A DNA stretch of 7,246 nt. Source: an uncultured beta proteobacterium. GTDB lineage: Bacteria; Pseudomonadota; Gammaproteobacteria; Burkholderiales; Burkholderiaceae. Numbering within the stretch: the first letter of the stretch is position 1; each line of letters begins with the position of its first letter. Below are positions 1-7,246 of the stretch, in pieces. Under the pieces are notes generated by a model that saw only the letters and a program-made list of their open reading frames with translations, searched no databases and was not told where the DNA came from. Where the stretch lies: assembly GCA_903835865.1 (NCBI GenBank), contig CAILON010000304.1, positions 1 through 7,246 of the forward strand. The letters run 5' to 3'. A program made the position numbers and the translations under genes.

Positions 1-1573
1 CCATGCCTTCATAAACAGGGTCACCATGTTTAACGAACATACGGCCACGGTCTTGTAATTTCCAAATAGCGTAAGCAACTGCTTCACCGTCATCTTGACT
101 AATCAAGACACCGTTATGGCGCTCACCCAAAATACCATCTTTAGCAGGCGCATAAGAATCAAAGGTATGACTCATTAAACCGTTACCGCGGGTCATGGTC
201 ATAAAATCGCCTTGGAAACCAATCAAGCCTCGTGCAGGAATGCGGTACTCAAGACGGGTGCGACCTTTACCGTCACTCACCATATCTTGCAACTCACCCT
301 TACGCTTACCCAAGTCTTCCATCACGGCGCCTTGAGTAGCATCTTCCACGTCCACCGTTAAATTCTCATACGGCTCCATCTTCACGCCATCTTCTTCATG
401 GAAAACTACACGTGGACGAGAAACCGCCATCTCATAACCTTCGCGACGCATTGTCTCAACCAAGATCGTCAAGTGCAACTCACCACGACCAGATACTTCA
501 AACACAGTATCGTCGTCTGTTTCTTTTACACGCAAAGCCATATTAGATTTGAGTTCGCGGTCAAGACGTTCACGAATTTGACGGCTAGTAACAAACTTAC
601 CTTCACGTCCTGCAAACGGACTGGTGTTGACCATAAAGTTCATGGTCAAGGTAGGCTCATCAATTTTGAGCATTGGTAATGCATCAGGTTTATCAACCGC
701 ACAAACAGTTGTACCAATCGCCAATTCTTCAATACCGTTAATCAAGGCAATATCTCCAGCAATTGCTTCGTCAACGATTTCACGCTCAAGACCTTTGAAT
801 TTCAATACCTGATTGATGCGACCCTTAAATGGCACGCCATCTGGACCATTTAAACAAATCACTTCCATACCCGATTTAACACGTCCACGGTTTATGCGGC
901 CAATACCAATCTTTCCAACATAACTGTTGTAATCAATAGAGGAGATTTGAAACTGCAAAGGACCATCTGGATCATCATCACGGACAGGAACATGCTCTAA
1001 AACAGCGTCAAATAATGGACGCATGTCACCTTCACGAATGTCTTCACTCAAGCCAGCGTAGCCGTTTAAGCCAGATGCATAAATGATTGGGAAGTCGAGT
1101 TGCTCTTCTGTAGCGCCTAACTTGTCAAACAACTCAAAGGTTGCATTAATCACATAATCACAACGTGCGCCTGGACGATCCACTTTGTTAATCACCACAA
1201 TAGGCTTCAAACCAAGTGCTAATGCTTTCTTAGTAACAAAGCGAGTTTGTGGCATTGGGCCTTCAACCGCATCAACCAATAGGAGTACACCGTCAACCAT
1301 TGAGAGTACGCGCTCTACTTCGCCACCGAAGTCAGCGTGTCCTGGAGTATCGACAATATTGATATGTGTGCCGTCATATTCGACTGCACAGTTTTTGGAC
1401 AAAATAGTAATTCCGCGCTCTTTTTCCAAATCATTGGAATCCATGACACGTTCAGTCATTTTTTCGTTGGAGCGGAATGTGCCAGATTGACGCAAGAGTT
1501 GGTCAACCAAGGTAGTTTTACCGTGGTCAACGTGGGCGATGATAGCGATGTTACGAAGTGCGCGTTTAGTCAT
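1..1573 (-). CDS. typA: Ribosome-associated translational GTPase TypA/BipA, 3' end cut by window
   Basis: TypA (BipA) is an EF-G-like GTPase that binds the 70S ribosome and helps 50S assembly and growth under stress such as cold. The ATG at 1573-1571 opens a frame that stays open for 524 codons to the window edge. The family is about 605 residues, so roughly the last 80, part of the C-terminal domain unique to this family, are missing here. All G motifs are visible: P-loop AHVDHGKT at residues 13-20, switch I ERGIT at 52-56, DTPGH at 75-79, NKVD at 129-132 and the SGLNG region near 167-171. A beta-barrel domain II (about 200-300) and EF-G-like domains with SGRGELHL at 361-368 and [10 protein letters not shown] at 448-457 follow. 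The start matches the family N-terminus ([20 protein letters not shown]). The ribosome binding site is weak (AGAAG about 7 bases upstream). It lies 53 bases after truB. Identity is near certain. Confidence 0.97.
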   Translation of the reverse strand, partial: MTKRALRNIAIIAHVDHGKTTLVDQLLRQSGTFRSNEKMTERVMDSNDLEKERGITILSKNCAVEYDGTHINIVDTPGHADFGGEVERVLSMVDGVLLLVDAVEGPMPQTRFVTKKALALGLKPIVVINKVDRPGARCDYVINATFELFDKLGATEEQLDFPIIYASGLNGYAGLSEDIREGDMRPLFDAVLEHVPVRDDDPDGPLQFQISSIDYNSYVGKIGIGRINRGRVKSGMEVICLNGPDGVPFKGRINQVLKFKGLEREIVDEAIAGDIALINGIEELAIGTTVCAVDKPDALPMLKIDEPTLTMNFMVNTSPFAGREGKFVTSRQIRERLDRELKSNMALRVKETDDDTVFEVSGRGELHLTILVETMRREGYEMAVSRPRVVFHEEDGVKMEPYENLTVDVEDATQGAVMEDLGKRKGELQDMVSDGKGRTRLEYRIPARGLIGFQGDFMTMTRGNGLMSHTFDSYAPAKDGILGERHNGVLISQDDGEAVAYAIWKLQDRGRMFVKHGDPVYEGM

Positions 1574-1583
1574 GTGAAGCTTC

Positions 1584-1623
1584 TAAAGTTAAGAATAAGA
1601 ATTCTGGTTGAAATAAAGTTAAG
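1584..1623. repeat. 10-base direct repeat in the truB-typA gap
   Basis: The 53-base gap between truB and typA contains the plus-strand word TAAAGTTAAG twice, at 1584-1593 and 1614-1623, with a period of exactly 30 bases. On the coding strand this reads CTTAACTTTA. The gap is A+T-rich and has no GC-rich stem followed by a T-run, so I see no intrinsic terminator between truB and typA. A weak promoter-like pair can be read on the minus strand (TTAACT near 1622-1617 and TATTCT near 1597-1592, spacing 19), but it is a poor match to sigma-70. The repeat is directly seen; any regulatory role is inference. Confidence 0.4.
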
Positions 1624-1626
1624 GAG

Positions 1627-2538
1627 TTAATGAGTCTGCGAAATTAAGCGCTTGGGATGTAAAACACCCGAACGCCAATCAGCAGTACCAATAAAGTTAT
1701 GAGGTGCAGCAGTAGCTCGATAGATGCGTACTAAAGCTTCAATAGAGGGTAGATTGAGCGGAACACGTTGCCCCATCTCAAGGCGTTTAGCTTGTTGCTC
1801 ATCTACTGTCAAATGCGGCAAAGATTGCAGGAGTGCATCAACTGGCAATATATAAGTCGAACTATCTTTTAAGCCCTGTTGAATCGATTCAAGCGTAAAA
1901 GACTGATCCAAAGTTAAGTGTCCTACTTCAGTGCGGCGTAAACCCGTTAAATGAGCGCCACAAGCTAATGCATTACCAAGATCTTCTGCCAAAACACGAA
2001 TATAAGTGCCCTTGCTACAGCTAACCTCCAATGTCGCTTCAGGCCACTGAATCTCGGTCCAACGAATCTGATAAATGGTGATCTCGCGCGCTGCGCGTTC
2101 AAGCTCAACACCAGCACGCGCATACTCATAAAGGGGCTTACCATCGCGCTTAAGCGCAGAATACATTGGTGGTATTTGAAAAATGGGACCAGTAAATTTT
2201 GGTAGCAAGCTATTTAGCGCTGATCTAAGAGCAGCCTCATCAGAAAATTGAGGTAAAGCAAACTCTTCAATGATTTGGCCTTCAGCATCACCAGTATCAG
2301 TGCGAGCACCAAACTTCACTCTGGCAATATAAGATTTATTCGCCTCTAATAAATCTTGGGAGTACTTTGTTGCCTCACCAAGACATATCGGCAGCAGACC
2401 AGTAGCCATCGGATCTAAAGTACCAGTATGGCCAGCTTTATCTGCATTAAAGGCCCGTTTTACAGCAGTGACTGCGCCCTGCGAACTCATGCCAGCAGGT
2501 TTATCCAACAGAACCACTCCATCGATGCGAATAGACAT
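1627..2538 (-). CDS. truB: tRNA pseudouridine(55) synthase TruB
   Basis: TruB isomerises uridine 55 of the T-loop of elongator tRNAs to pseudouridine and also acts as a tRNA folding chaperone. The 303-residue length is usual for the family. The N-terminal signature KPAGMSS is at residues 13-19. The catalytic motif GHTGTLDPMATG is at 37-48, with the nucleophile Asp at residue 42. The conserved YSALK with the stacking Tyr is at 126-130, and SCSKGTYIR (173-181) and RRTEVG (201-206) complete the catalytic fold. Residues from about 245 to 300 form the small C-terminal PUA-like RNA-binding segment. The ATG at 2538-2536 is supported by the family start (IDGVVLLDKPAG). It lies 5 bases after the rbfA stop, and its weak purine-rich binding site falls inside the end of rbfA, within a small hairpin, which suggests translational coupling. 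No key residue is missing. Confidence 0.97.
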   Translation of the reverse strand: MSIRIDGVVLLDKPAGMSSQGAVTAVKRAFNADKAGHTGTLDPMATGLLPICLGEATKYSQDLLEANKSYIARVKFGARTDTGDAEGQIIEEFALPQFSDEAALRSALNSLLPKFTGPIFQIPPMYSALKRDGKPLYEYARAGVELERAAREITIYQIRWTEIQWPEATLEVSCSKGTYIRVLAEDLGNALACGAHLTGLRRTEVGHLTLDQSFTLESIQQGLKDSSTYILPVDALLQSLPHLTVDEQQAKRLEMGQRVPLNLPSIEALVRIYRATAAPHNFIGTADWRSGVLHPKRLISQTH

Positions 2539-2555
2539 GAGAATTAATTACTCTC
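2539..2555 (-). promoter_or_regulatory. Hairpin over the truB ribosome binding site and rbfA stop
   Basis: On the coding strand the 17 bases just before the truB ATG read GAGAGTAATTAATTCTC. The first six bases can pair with the last six (five Watson-Crick pairs and one G-U), leaving a 5-base loop. The only Shine-Dalgarno-like purine run for truB (GAGAG) lies in the 5' arm, and the rbfA TAA stop lies in the loop and the loop-side end of the 3' arm. The folding is read by eye; that terminating ribosomes open it and couple truB to rbfA is inference. Confidence 0.4.
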
Positions 2556-2912
2556 GTCTTTATGATCGCTCTCTACCGCTTGATCGATCAATCGAGACAT
2601 TTCTATGCCATGCTCTACTGAGCTGTCATAGTGAAAATGCAAAGTTGGTACAGTGTGAATGTGCAAACGTTTGAAAAGCAAAGAATGTAAATAGCCCGCC
2701 TTTTCCTGCAGCGCTTTTAGCGCATGTTCAGGTTCAGCGCCTAAGACTGTAAAAAAGACTTTGGCATGCGCTAAGTCTGGCGTGAGCTCGATACTTTGCA
2801 AAGTAATTAAGCCTAAGCTTGGACTACGCAACTCACGAGGAATGAGTTCGGCCAGGTCTCGCTGAATTTGATCGGCGAGACGCTGGTTACGATGCGGGCT
2901 AGTTTTATGCAT
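2544..2912 (-). CDS. rbfA: 30S ribosome-binding factor RbfA
   Basis: RbfA is a small single-domain KH protein that binds the immature 30S subunit near the 5' end of 16S rRNA, aids late processing and is needed for growth in the cold. From the ATG at 2912-2910 it has 122 residues, within the usual range. The family pattern is clear: the [17 protein letters not shown] helix (8-24), the [23 protein letters not shown] strand-loop region (31-53), the KH kink with KAG at 71-73 in [12 protein letters not shown], and the [15 protein letters not shown] segment (88-102). A TTG at 2921-2919 in the same frame would add three residues (MSN) and sit 2 bases after the infB stop. I prefer the ATG because it places the first helix as in E. 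coli RbfA. Neither start has a good Shine-Dalgarno, so translation is probably coupled to infB. Function is near certain; the exact start is less so. Confidence 0.94.
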   Translation of the reverse strand: MHKTSPHRNQRLADQIQRDLAELIPRELRSPSLGLITLQSIELTPDLAHAKVFFTVLGAEPEHALKALQEKAGYLHSLLFKRLHIHTVPTLHFHYDSSVEHGIEMSRLIDQAVESDHKDESN

Positions 2913-2923
2913 ATTGCTCAAGA

Positions 2924-5689
2924 TTACAGTGAACGTGCAACTTCAGTCACTTCAAATGCCTCAAGTTGATCGCCCTCTTTGATGTCGTTATAGCCTTTTA
3001 ATGAAAGACCACACTCAACACCGGCACGAACTTCTTTTGCATCATCTTTAAAGCGCTTAAGGGAATCTAATTCACCAGTCCATACAACTACGTTCTCACG
3101 CAAGAGGCGAACACTAGAAGTACGCTTAATAACACCATCCACTACCAAGCAACCTGCAATTGCACCAACTTTAGATACCAAGAAGACCTGACGGATTTCA
3201 ACCAATCCGGTGATTTCTTCTTTTTTGTCTGGAGTCAACATGCCGCTCAGGGCCAATTTCACTTCATCTACAGCGTCATAAATAATGTTGTGATAACGAA
3301 TATCTACACCATTATTCTCAGCCAACTTGCGTGCAGCAGCATCAGCACGAGAATTAAAGCCAAAGATCACTGCTTTAGAAGCAACAGCTAAGTTAACGTC
3401 AGTCTCAGTAATGCCACCCACAGCCGCATGAACGATTTGTACTTTGACTTCTGGTGTGGAGAGCTTCATTAAGGATTGAGCCAAGGCCTCTTGAGAACCC
3501 TGAACGTCTGCCTTGATGATGACTGGCAACAACTTCGCTTCAATTGCTCCCTCTTCCATATTTTCCATCATGGTTTCGAGCTTGAATGCCTGCTGTTTTG
3601 CCAACTTCACATCTCGGAACTTGCCTTGACGGAATAATGCAATCTCACGAGCCTTACGTTCATCTGGCACTACCTGAACTGACTCACCTGCAGCAGGAAC
3701 TTCTGCTAAACCTTGAATCTCAACTGGGATAGATGGGCCAGCCTCATTACAAGGTTTGCCATTCTCATCCATCATTGCGCGCACGCGTCCAAATGTGGAA
3801 CCCGCTAAGAGCATGTCACCTCGTTTGAGTGTTCCAGATTGAACTAAAACAGTTGCCACTGGACCCTTACCTTTGTCCAAACGTGCCTCAATGACTAATC
3901 CTTGTGCAGGAGCATCTCTAGGAGCTTTAAGCTCCAGTATCTCTGCCTGCAAGAGAACGTTCTCTAGCAAAGTATCAATGCCTTCACCTGTTTTTGCGGA
4001 TACTGAAATAAATGGCACATCGCCACCGTATTCCTCGGGTACTACTTGTTCCGCTACTAACTCGGTCTTCACGCGATCTAAATTGGCATCTGGCTTATCA
4101 ATCTTATTGATTGCAACCACCAAAGGCACTCCACCAGCTACTGCATGGTGAATCGCTTCTTTGGTTTGTGGCATCACGCCGTCATCGGCTGCTACAACTA
4201 AAATCACAATATCAGTCGCCTTAGCACCACGTGCACGCATCGCCGTAAAGGCTTCGTGACCCGGGGTATCTAAGAAGGTGATCATGCCGCGCGGAGTTTC
4301 TACGTGATAGGCGCCAATATGCTGAGTAATACCACCAGCCTCGCCTGTAGCCACTTTTGCTGCACGAATCTTATCGAGTAAAGAAGTTTTACCGTGGTCA
4401 ACGTGACCCATTACGGTCACTACTGGTGGGCGTGGCAATAACTCTGCATCATGTCCATCAGTGCCAAGATCAAAATCCGGGTCATCTAATTTGGCTGCAT
4501 GTGCTTTATGACCCATTTCTTCTACGATGATCATCGCAGTGTCTTGGTCCAGCACTTGGTTAATGGTGACCATCTGACCCATTCCCATCAGCAACTTAAT
4601 TACTTCAGCACTCTTGACTGCCATTGCATGCGCCAATTCCGCAACGGTAATAGTTTCCGGAACTTGAACATCATGAACCACAGGCTCAGTAGGGACCTGG
4701 AAGTTGGTATCCACATTTGCTTCTGCAATCTGACGTTGTTTCTTACGGCCGCCACCAGAACGCCAACCGCCAACTCCACCAGAACTATCTCCACGTGTTT
4801 TAAGGCCGCCAGGTTTCTTGGCGCCCTCTTCTTGCCAAGTTGAGGATGTCTCTGCTGACTTGATCGTTTTGCCGCCAACTTTAGCTGGTGTTTTTTTCTT
4901 GTCATCAGCACCTTCAACCTTAGCAGGCTTGTGCAGAGTACCTTTTTTCGCTTCTTCTGCAGCAATTTCGCTAGGCGCTTTCAGAACTCGAGCAGGCGCA
5001 CTCATCATGTCGCGAATTGCCAAGGCTTCTGCTTCGGCTGCAGCGCGACGTACGCGGATATCTGCCAACTCTTTTTCTTTGCTTGCTGCTAAATCTTTAG
5101 CTGCCTTTTCAGACTGAGCTTTTTTCTCAGCAGCTTGGGCTAATGCCGCAGGGGCATCATCAACTATCTCAGGTTCTTTTTCAACAACAGGAGCAGCCGC
5201 TTCTTTTTGGCGAGCCTCTTCAGCCGCCTTCATTTCCGCCTCTTGACGAGCCAATAATTCGGCTTGACGAGTCGCTTCTGCTGCGCGTTTCTCTAACTCT
5301 TCTACTGAAAGAATGGATTTGGCAGGTGCTGCAGGTGCAGCAGGTGCAGCTGCGTTTACTGGCGCTTCTTCAACTGCAGGAGCTTTATCCCCCGCTTTGA
5401 CTAGCACACGCTTTTTACGCACCTCAACCTGAACGGTACGTGTACGTCCAGCAGAATCCGCTTGGCGTATCTCTGAGTTCTCGCGCTTGATTAAAGTAAT
5501 CTTTTTGCGAGCCCCAGTATCAGCATTGCCATGTGCTTTTTGCAAATGCTCAAGCAGAACTGTTTTGTCCTTTTCGGTAATGCTATCGTCCTCAGAACCT
5601 TTATCGATCCCAGCCGCCTTCAGCTGATCCAAAAGATCAACCGAAGTGCGCTTGAGTTCTTTAGCGAGTACTTTTACTGTTGTTGCCAT
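2924..5689 (-). CDS. infB: Translation initiation factor IF-2
   Basis: IF2 is the GTPase that recruits formylmethionyl initiator tRNA to the 30S subunit and promotes 50S joining. At 921 residues it is a long, proteobacterial-type IF2. Residues 1-55 form the first IF2 N-terminal subdomain ([18 protein letters not shown]). Residues about 105-320 are a low-complexity linker, Ala/Pro then Ala/Glu/Lys/Arg rich and likely helical or coiled, ending in a Gly-rich basic patch (295-320). A second N-subdomain is at about 343-395. The G domain has GHVDHGKT (428-435), [10 protein letters not shown] (452-461), DTPGHEAF (474-481), NKID (528-531) and SAK (564-566). Barrel domain II, domain III and the fMet-tRNA-binding C-terminal domain (about 825-921) follow, ending in EVARSL. 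The ATG at 5689-5687 has a strong Shine-Dalgarno and starts 13 bases after nusA. No motif is damaged. Confidence 0.98.
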   Translation of the reverse strand: MATTVKVLAKELKRTSVDLLDQLKAAGIDKGSEDDSITEKDKTVLLEHLQKAHGNADTGARKKITLIKRENSEIRQADSAGRTRTVQVEVRKKRVLVKAGDKAPAVEEAPVNAAAPAAPAAPAKSILSVEELEKRAAEATRQAELLARQEAEMKAAEEARQKEAAAPVVEKEPEIVDDAPAALAQAAEKKAQSEKAAKDLAASKEKELADIRVRRAAAEAEALAIRDMMSAPARVLKAPSEIAAEEAKKGTLHKPAKVEGADDKKKTPAKVGGKTIKSAETSSTWQEEGAKKPGGLKTRGDSSGGVGGWRSGGGRKKQRQIAEANVDTNFQVPTEPVVHDVQVPETITVAELAHAMAVKSAEVIKLLMGMGQMVTINQVLDQDTAMIIVEEMGHKAHAAKLDDPDFDLGTDGHDAELLPRPPVVTVMGHVDHGKTSLLDKIRAAKVATGEAGGITQHIGAYHVETPRGMITFLDTPGHEAFTAMRARGAKATDIVILVVAADDGVMPQTKEAIHHAVAGGVPLVVAINKIDKPDANLDRVKTELVAEQVVPEEYGGDVPFISVSAKTGEGIDTLLENVLLQAEILELKAPRDAPAQGLVIEARLDKGKGPVATVLVQSGTLKRGDMLLAGSTFGRVRAMMDENGKPCNEAGPSIPVEIQGLAEVPAAGESVQVVPDERKAREIALFRQGKFRDVKLAKQQAFKLETMMENMEEGAIEAKLLPVIIKADVQGSQEALAQSLMKLSTPEVKVQIVHAAVGGITETDVNLAVASKAVIFGFNSRADAAARKLAENNGVDIRYHNIIYDAVDEVKLALSGMLTPDKKEEITGLVEIRQVFLVSKVGAIAGCLVVDGVIKRTSSVRLLRENVVVWTGELDSLKRFKDDAKEVRAGVECGLSLKGYNDIKEGDQLEAFEVTEVARSL
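5231..5246 (-). promoter_or_regulatory. Possible internal start for a shorter IF2 isoform
   Basis: Codon 153 of infB is an ATG at 5233-5231. On the coding strand it is preceded by AAGAGGCGGAA, so an AGAGG Shine-Dalgarno-like word ends 5 bases before it. Initiation here would give a product of 769 residues lacking the first N-subdomain and part of the linker. E. coli infB is known to make shorter IF2 forms from internal starts near codons 158 and 165, at nearly the same place. The sequence match is seen; use as a start is inference, and purine runs are common in Lys/Glu-rich coding sequence. Confidence 0.25.
5322..5348 (-). repeat. Three tandem 9-base units coding an Ala-Ala-Pro run in IF2
   Basis: Three adjacent plus-strand copies of GCAGGTGCW (one ending in T, two in A) occupy 5322-5348. 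On the coding strand they encode the Ala/Pro-rich run at about residues 114-123 of IF2, just before the charged linker. The unit is a multiple of three, so copy-number change would keep the frame. This lies in the poorly conserved linker, where length varies among species. Confidence 0.7.
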
Positions 5690-5697
5690 GCACTACT

Positions 5698-5703
5698 TCC
5701 TCT
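5698..5703 (-). promoter_or_regulatory. Strong ribosome binding site of infB
   Basis: On the coding strand the word AGAGGA begins with the last base of the nusA TGA stop and ends 8 bases before the infB ATG. It is a near-ideal Shine-Dalgarno at good spacing. It fixes the infB start and shows that infB can be loaded independently of nusA, though the 13-base gap also allows re-initiation. Confidence 0.8.
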
Positions 5704-7184
5704 CATGAAGTAAACCAGTGTTCGCGCGCTTTCATGATGAGCGTTTTCGCTGTTTCTTCGTCAATTTGTGTCGCCTCAACCAGCTCATCAACAGCTAGTT
5801 CAGCAAGGTCGTCACGGGTATGAACTTGATTTTCAGCAAGCTTTGCAATCAATTCACTTGTCATGCCTTCCAAGGAAAGCAAGTCCTGTGAAACTTCACC
5901 GATACGCTCTTCTTTTGCTAACTCCATAGTTAACAAGGAATCACGAGCGCGAGTACGCAGCTCATTTACAGTGTCTTCGTCAAATGAATCGATCTCTAAC
6001 ATCTCTGAAAGCGGTACATAAGCGACTTCTTCAAGGGTATTAAAGCCCTCTTCGATCAAGATATCAGCCACCTCTTGGTCAACGTCCAATTTATCCATGA
6101 ACAATTGACGAACTGAAGAGGCTTCTTTTTCTGTTTTCTCAGCAGACTCTTCTGGGGTCATGATGTTGATCTGCCAACCAGTTAAGTCACTGGCTAAGCG
6201 TACATTCTGTCCGCTACGGCCAATAGCAATTGCCAAGTTTTCTTCATCAACAACCACATCCATTGCATGACGCTCTTCATCAACCACAATAGAAGAAACT
6301 TGTGCAGGAGCCAAAGCGCCAATCACAAACTGCGCAGGATCTTCAGACCACAACACAATATCCACTGCCTCACCAGCAACTTCATTGCGAACTGCTGTCA
6401 CGCGAGTTCCACGTACACCAACGCAGGTGCCAATTGGGTCAATACGCTTGTCATAAGTTACTACAGCAATCTTGGCACGGATGCCAGGGTCACGAGCAGC
6501 GCCTTTGATCTCTAGTAAGCCCTGCTCCATTTCTGGAACTTCATTCTCGAATAACTTAATCAAGAAGTCTGGGCAAGTACGGGAAAGTTCAATTTGCGGG
6601 CCACGTGCTTCACGATCCACTTTAAGAATGTAGGCGCGTACACGATCACCAGAACGTAAATTCTCTTTTGGAATCATTTGATCGCGACGTAATAAGGCTT
6701 CAACACGACCTGATTCAATAATCAATCCATTTTTGTCAGCGCGCTTAACGGTACCGGTCATGACTTTTTCGCCACGCTCTAGGTAATCGTTAAGGATTTG
6801 CTCACGTTCAGCATCACGAATACGTTGCAAGATCACTTGCTTAGCTGCTTGTGCGCCGATGCGACCAAATGCTAAAGACTCAATCTGCTCTTCGATATAG
6901 TCACCAACTTCCATATCAGCAAGTTGTTCTTGAGCTTCAAATTGCAAAATTTCTTTATCTGGTTCTTGTAAACCAGCTTCGTTTGGCACCACTAACCAGC
7001 GACGAAAAGATTCGTATTCACCAGTTTCTCTATCAATGGATACACGAATATCAACATCTTCAGTTGGATAACGTTTTTTAGTGGCTGATGCCAACGCCAT
7101 TTCAAGTGCCTCAAACACAATTGCTTGATCAACGTTCTTTTCACGCGCTAAGGCGTCTGCCAACATGAGAACTTCTCGGCTCAT
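5703..7184 (-). CDS. nusA: Transcription termination/antitermination factor NusA
   Basis: NusA binds RNA polymerase near the RNA exit channel, stimulates pausing and hairpin-dependent termination, and takes part in rRNA antitermination with NusB, NusE and NusG. The 493 residues match E. coli NusA (495). Domains in order: N-terminal polymerase-binding domain (about 1-125), S1 domain (about 135-200, [19 protein letters not shown]), KH1 (about 230-290, loop GVRG at 256-259 after [10 protein letters not shown]), KH2 (about 300-345, loop GRSG at 322-325 in [13 protein letters not shown]) and two acidic repeats (about 362-420 with [14 protein letters not shown], and 435-490 with [16 protein letters not shown]). 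The presence of both repeats is typical of gamma- and betaproteobacteria. The ATG at 7184-7182 overlaps the rimP stop by ATGA and has a good Shine-Dalgarno. Both KH loops are intact. It sits second in the operon, before infB. Confidence 0.98.
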   Translation of the reverse strand: MSREVLMLADALAREKNVDQAIVFEALEMALASATKKRYPTEDVDIRVSIDRETGEYESFRRWLVVPNEAGLQEPDKEILQFEAQEQLADMEVGDYIEEQIESLAFGRIGAQAAKQVILQRIRDAEREQILNDYLERGEKVMTGTVKRADKNGLIIESGRVEALLRRDQMIPKENLRSGDRVRAYILKVDREARGPQIELSRTCPDFLIKLFENEVPEMEQGLLEIKGAARDPGIRAKIAVVTYDKRIDPIGTCVGVRGTRVTAVRNEVAGEAVDIVLWSEDPAQFVIGALAPAQVSSIVVDEERHAMDVVVDEENLAIAIGRSGQNVRLASDLTGWQINIMTPEESAEKTEKEASSVRQLFMDKLDVDQEVADILIEEGFNTLEEVAYVPLSEMLEIDSFDEDTVNELRTRARDSLLTMELAKEERIGEVSQDLLSLEGMTSELIAKLAENQVHTRDDLAELAVDELVEATQIDEETAKTLIMKAREHWFTS

Positions 7185-7246
7185 GACTTTCTTCCTTTGA
7201 AATCAATAACAGGGACCAACCGAGTCTTATCGACCTCGGCTAAAGA
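7181..7246 (-). CDS. rimP: Ribosome maturation factor RimP, C-terminal end only
   Basis: Reading the minus strand from the window edge gives 21 codons ([16 protein letters not shown] then KGRKS) and a TGA at 7183-7181. RimP binds the 30S subunit and is needed for its late maturation. The ending with an (E/D)VDKxRLVP motif followed by a short basic tail is how betaproteobacterial RimP proteins finish, as I recall. RimP is also the expected gene just before nusA. The stop overlaps the nusA start by four bases (ATGA). The frame is too short to judge domains, so the call rests on this tail and on gene order. The rest of the gene and the operon promoter lie beyond the window. Confidence 0.85.
   Translation of the reverse strand, partial: SLAEVDKTRLVPVIDFKGRKS
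7191..7198 (-). promoter_or_regulatory. Ribosome binding site of nusA inside rimP
   Basis: The coding-strand word AAAGGAAG lies within the last codons of rimP. Its AAGGA core ends 8 bases before the nusA ATG. It supports the ATG at 7184 as the true nusA start and, with the ATGA overlap, suggests coupled translation of rimP and nusA. Confidence 0.7.

Noticed and set aside
1576..1583. Perfect 8-base palindrome GAAGCTTC just before typA
   Set aside because: Too short to be distinguished from chance, and it has no loop to form a hairpin. It only overlaps the weak typA binding site.
398..1630. Several plus-strand open frames of 60-101 codons opposite typA
   Set aside because: They lie antisense to the highly conserved TypA frame, overlap each other, resemble no family I know, and the opposite strand fully explains the sequence.
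4600..4965. A 121-codon minus-strand frame inside infB
   Set aside because: It is a shifted reading of the Lys/Ala-rich linker, giving a low-complexity Lys/Arg/Leu protein with no plausible start signal. infB is intact in its own frame, so this is not a frameshifted remnant.
5001..5010. Adjacent ATG codons 228-229 of infB as another internal start
   Set aside because: No Shine-Dalgarno-like word at usable distance on the coding strand; the ATG at codon 153 is a better candidate.
3873..5400. Plus-strand open frames opposite infB, including a 114-codon one at 4499-4843
   Set aside because: They are shadows of the IF2 frame. The Gln/Leu- and Ala/Ser-rich proteins come from the biased composition of the IF2 linker read backwards.
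6267..7081. Plus-strand frames opposite nusA (68-82 codons)
   Set aside because: They are antisense to conserved S1 and KH coding sequence, overlap one another, and show no recognisable domain.
1..7246. Mobile element, CRISPR, defence gene or other undescribed system
   Set aside because: The whole window is filled by six conserved housekeeping genes with gaps of at most 53 bases. I saw no terminal repeats, transposase motifs, spaced repeat arrays or abrupt composition change.

Overview
The window is an ordinary but complete-looking stretch of a bacterial translation/transcription housekeeping operon. Every gene lies on the minus strand, so transcription runs from high to low coordinates. The order along the transcript is rimP (last 21 codons only), nusA, infB, rbfA, truB and typA (first 524 codons, cut by the window edge). 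The order rimP-nusA-infB-rbfA-truB is the classic bacterial one. Having typA (bipA) directly after truB, rather than rpsO-pnp as in E. coli, is as I recall it for Burkholderiales. Protein details (NusA with two C-terminal acidic repeats, a long IF2 with an Ala/Glu/Lys linker) also fit a betaproteobacterium. The A+T-rich wobble positions (GC looks to be in the mid-40s by eye, not computed) point within that group towards a low-GC member such as Polynucleobacter. That genus call is an inference from memory and was not checked against a database.

Layout: 7181-7246 is the 3' end of rimP, which overlaps nusA by ATGA. nusA is 5703-7184. A 13-base gap holding a strong Shine-Dalgarno leads to infB at 2924-5689. 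rbfA follows almost at once (2544-2912, with a possible TTG start at 2921). truB starts 5 bases after the rbfA stop (1627-2538). A 53-base gap with no recognisable terminator precedes typA (1573 down to 1, running off the window). There is no gene-free stretch longer than 53 bases. I see no tRNA, rRNA, CRISPR, insertion sequence or other mobile element.

The genes work together. RimP and RbfA mature the 30S subunit, NusA controls pausing, termination and antitermination by RNA polymerase, IF2 brings initiator tRNA to the ribosome, TruB makes pseudouridine 55 in tRNA, and TypA is a ribosome-associated GTPase used under stress. Tight spacing, the ATGA overlap and a hairpin over the truB ribosome binding site suggest co-transcription and translational coupling. 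The operon promoter is outside the window, upstream of rimP.

I looked for an undescribed system on both strands and found none. The plus-strand open frames are antisense shadows of these conserved genes. What deserves a second look is small: the rbfA start choice, the truB hairpin, a possible internal IF2 start, a short coding repeat in the IF2 linker, and a 10-base direct repeat in front of typA.
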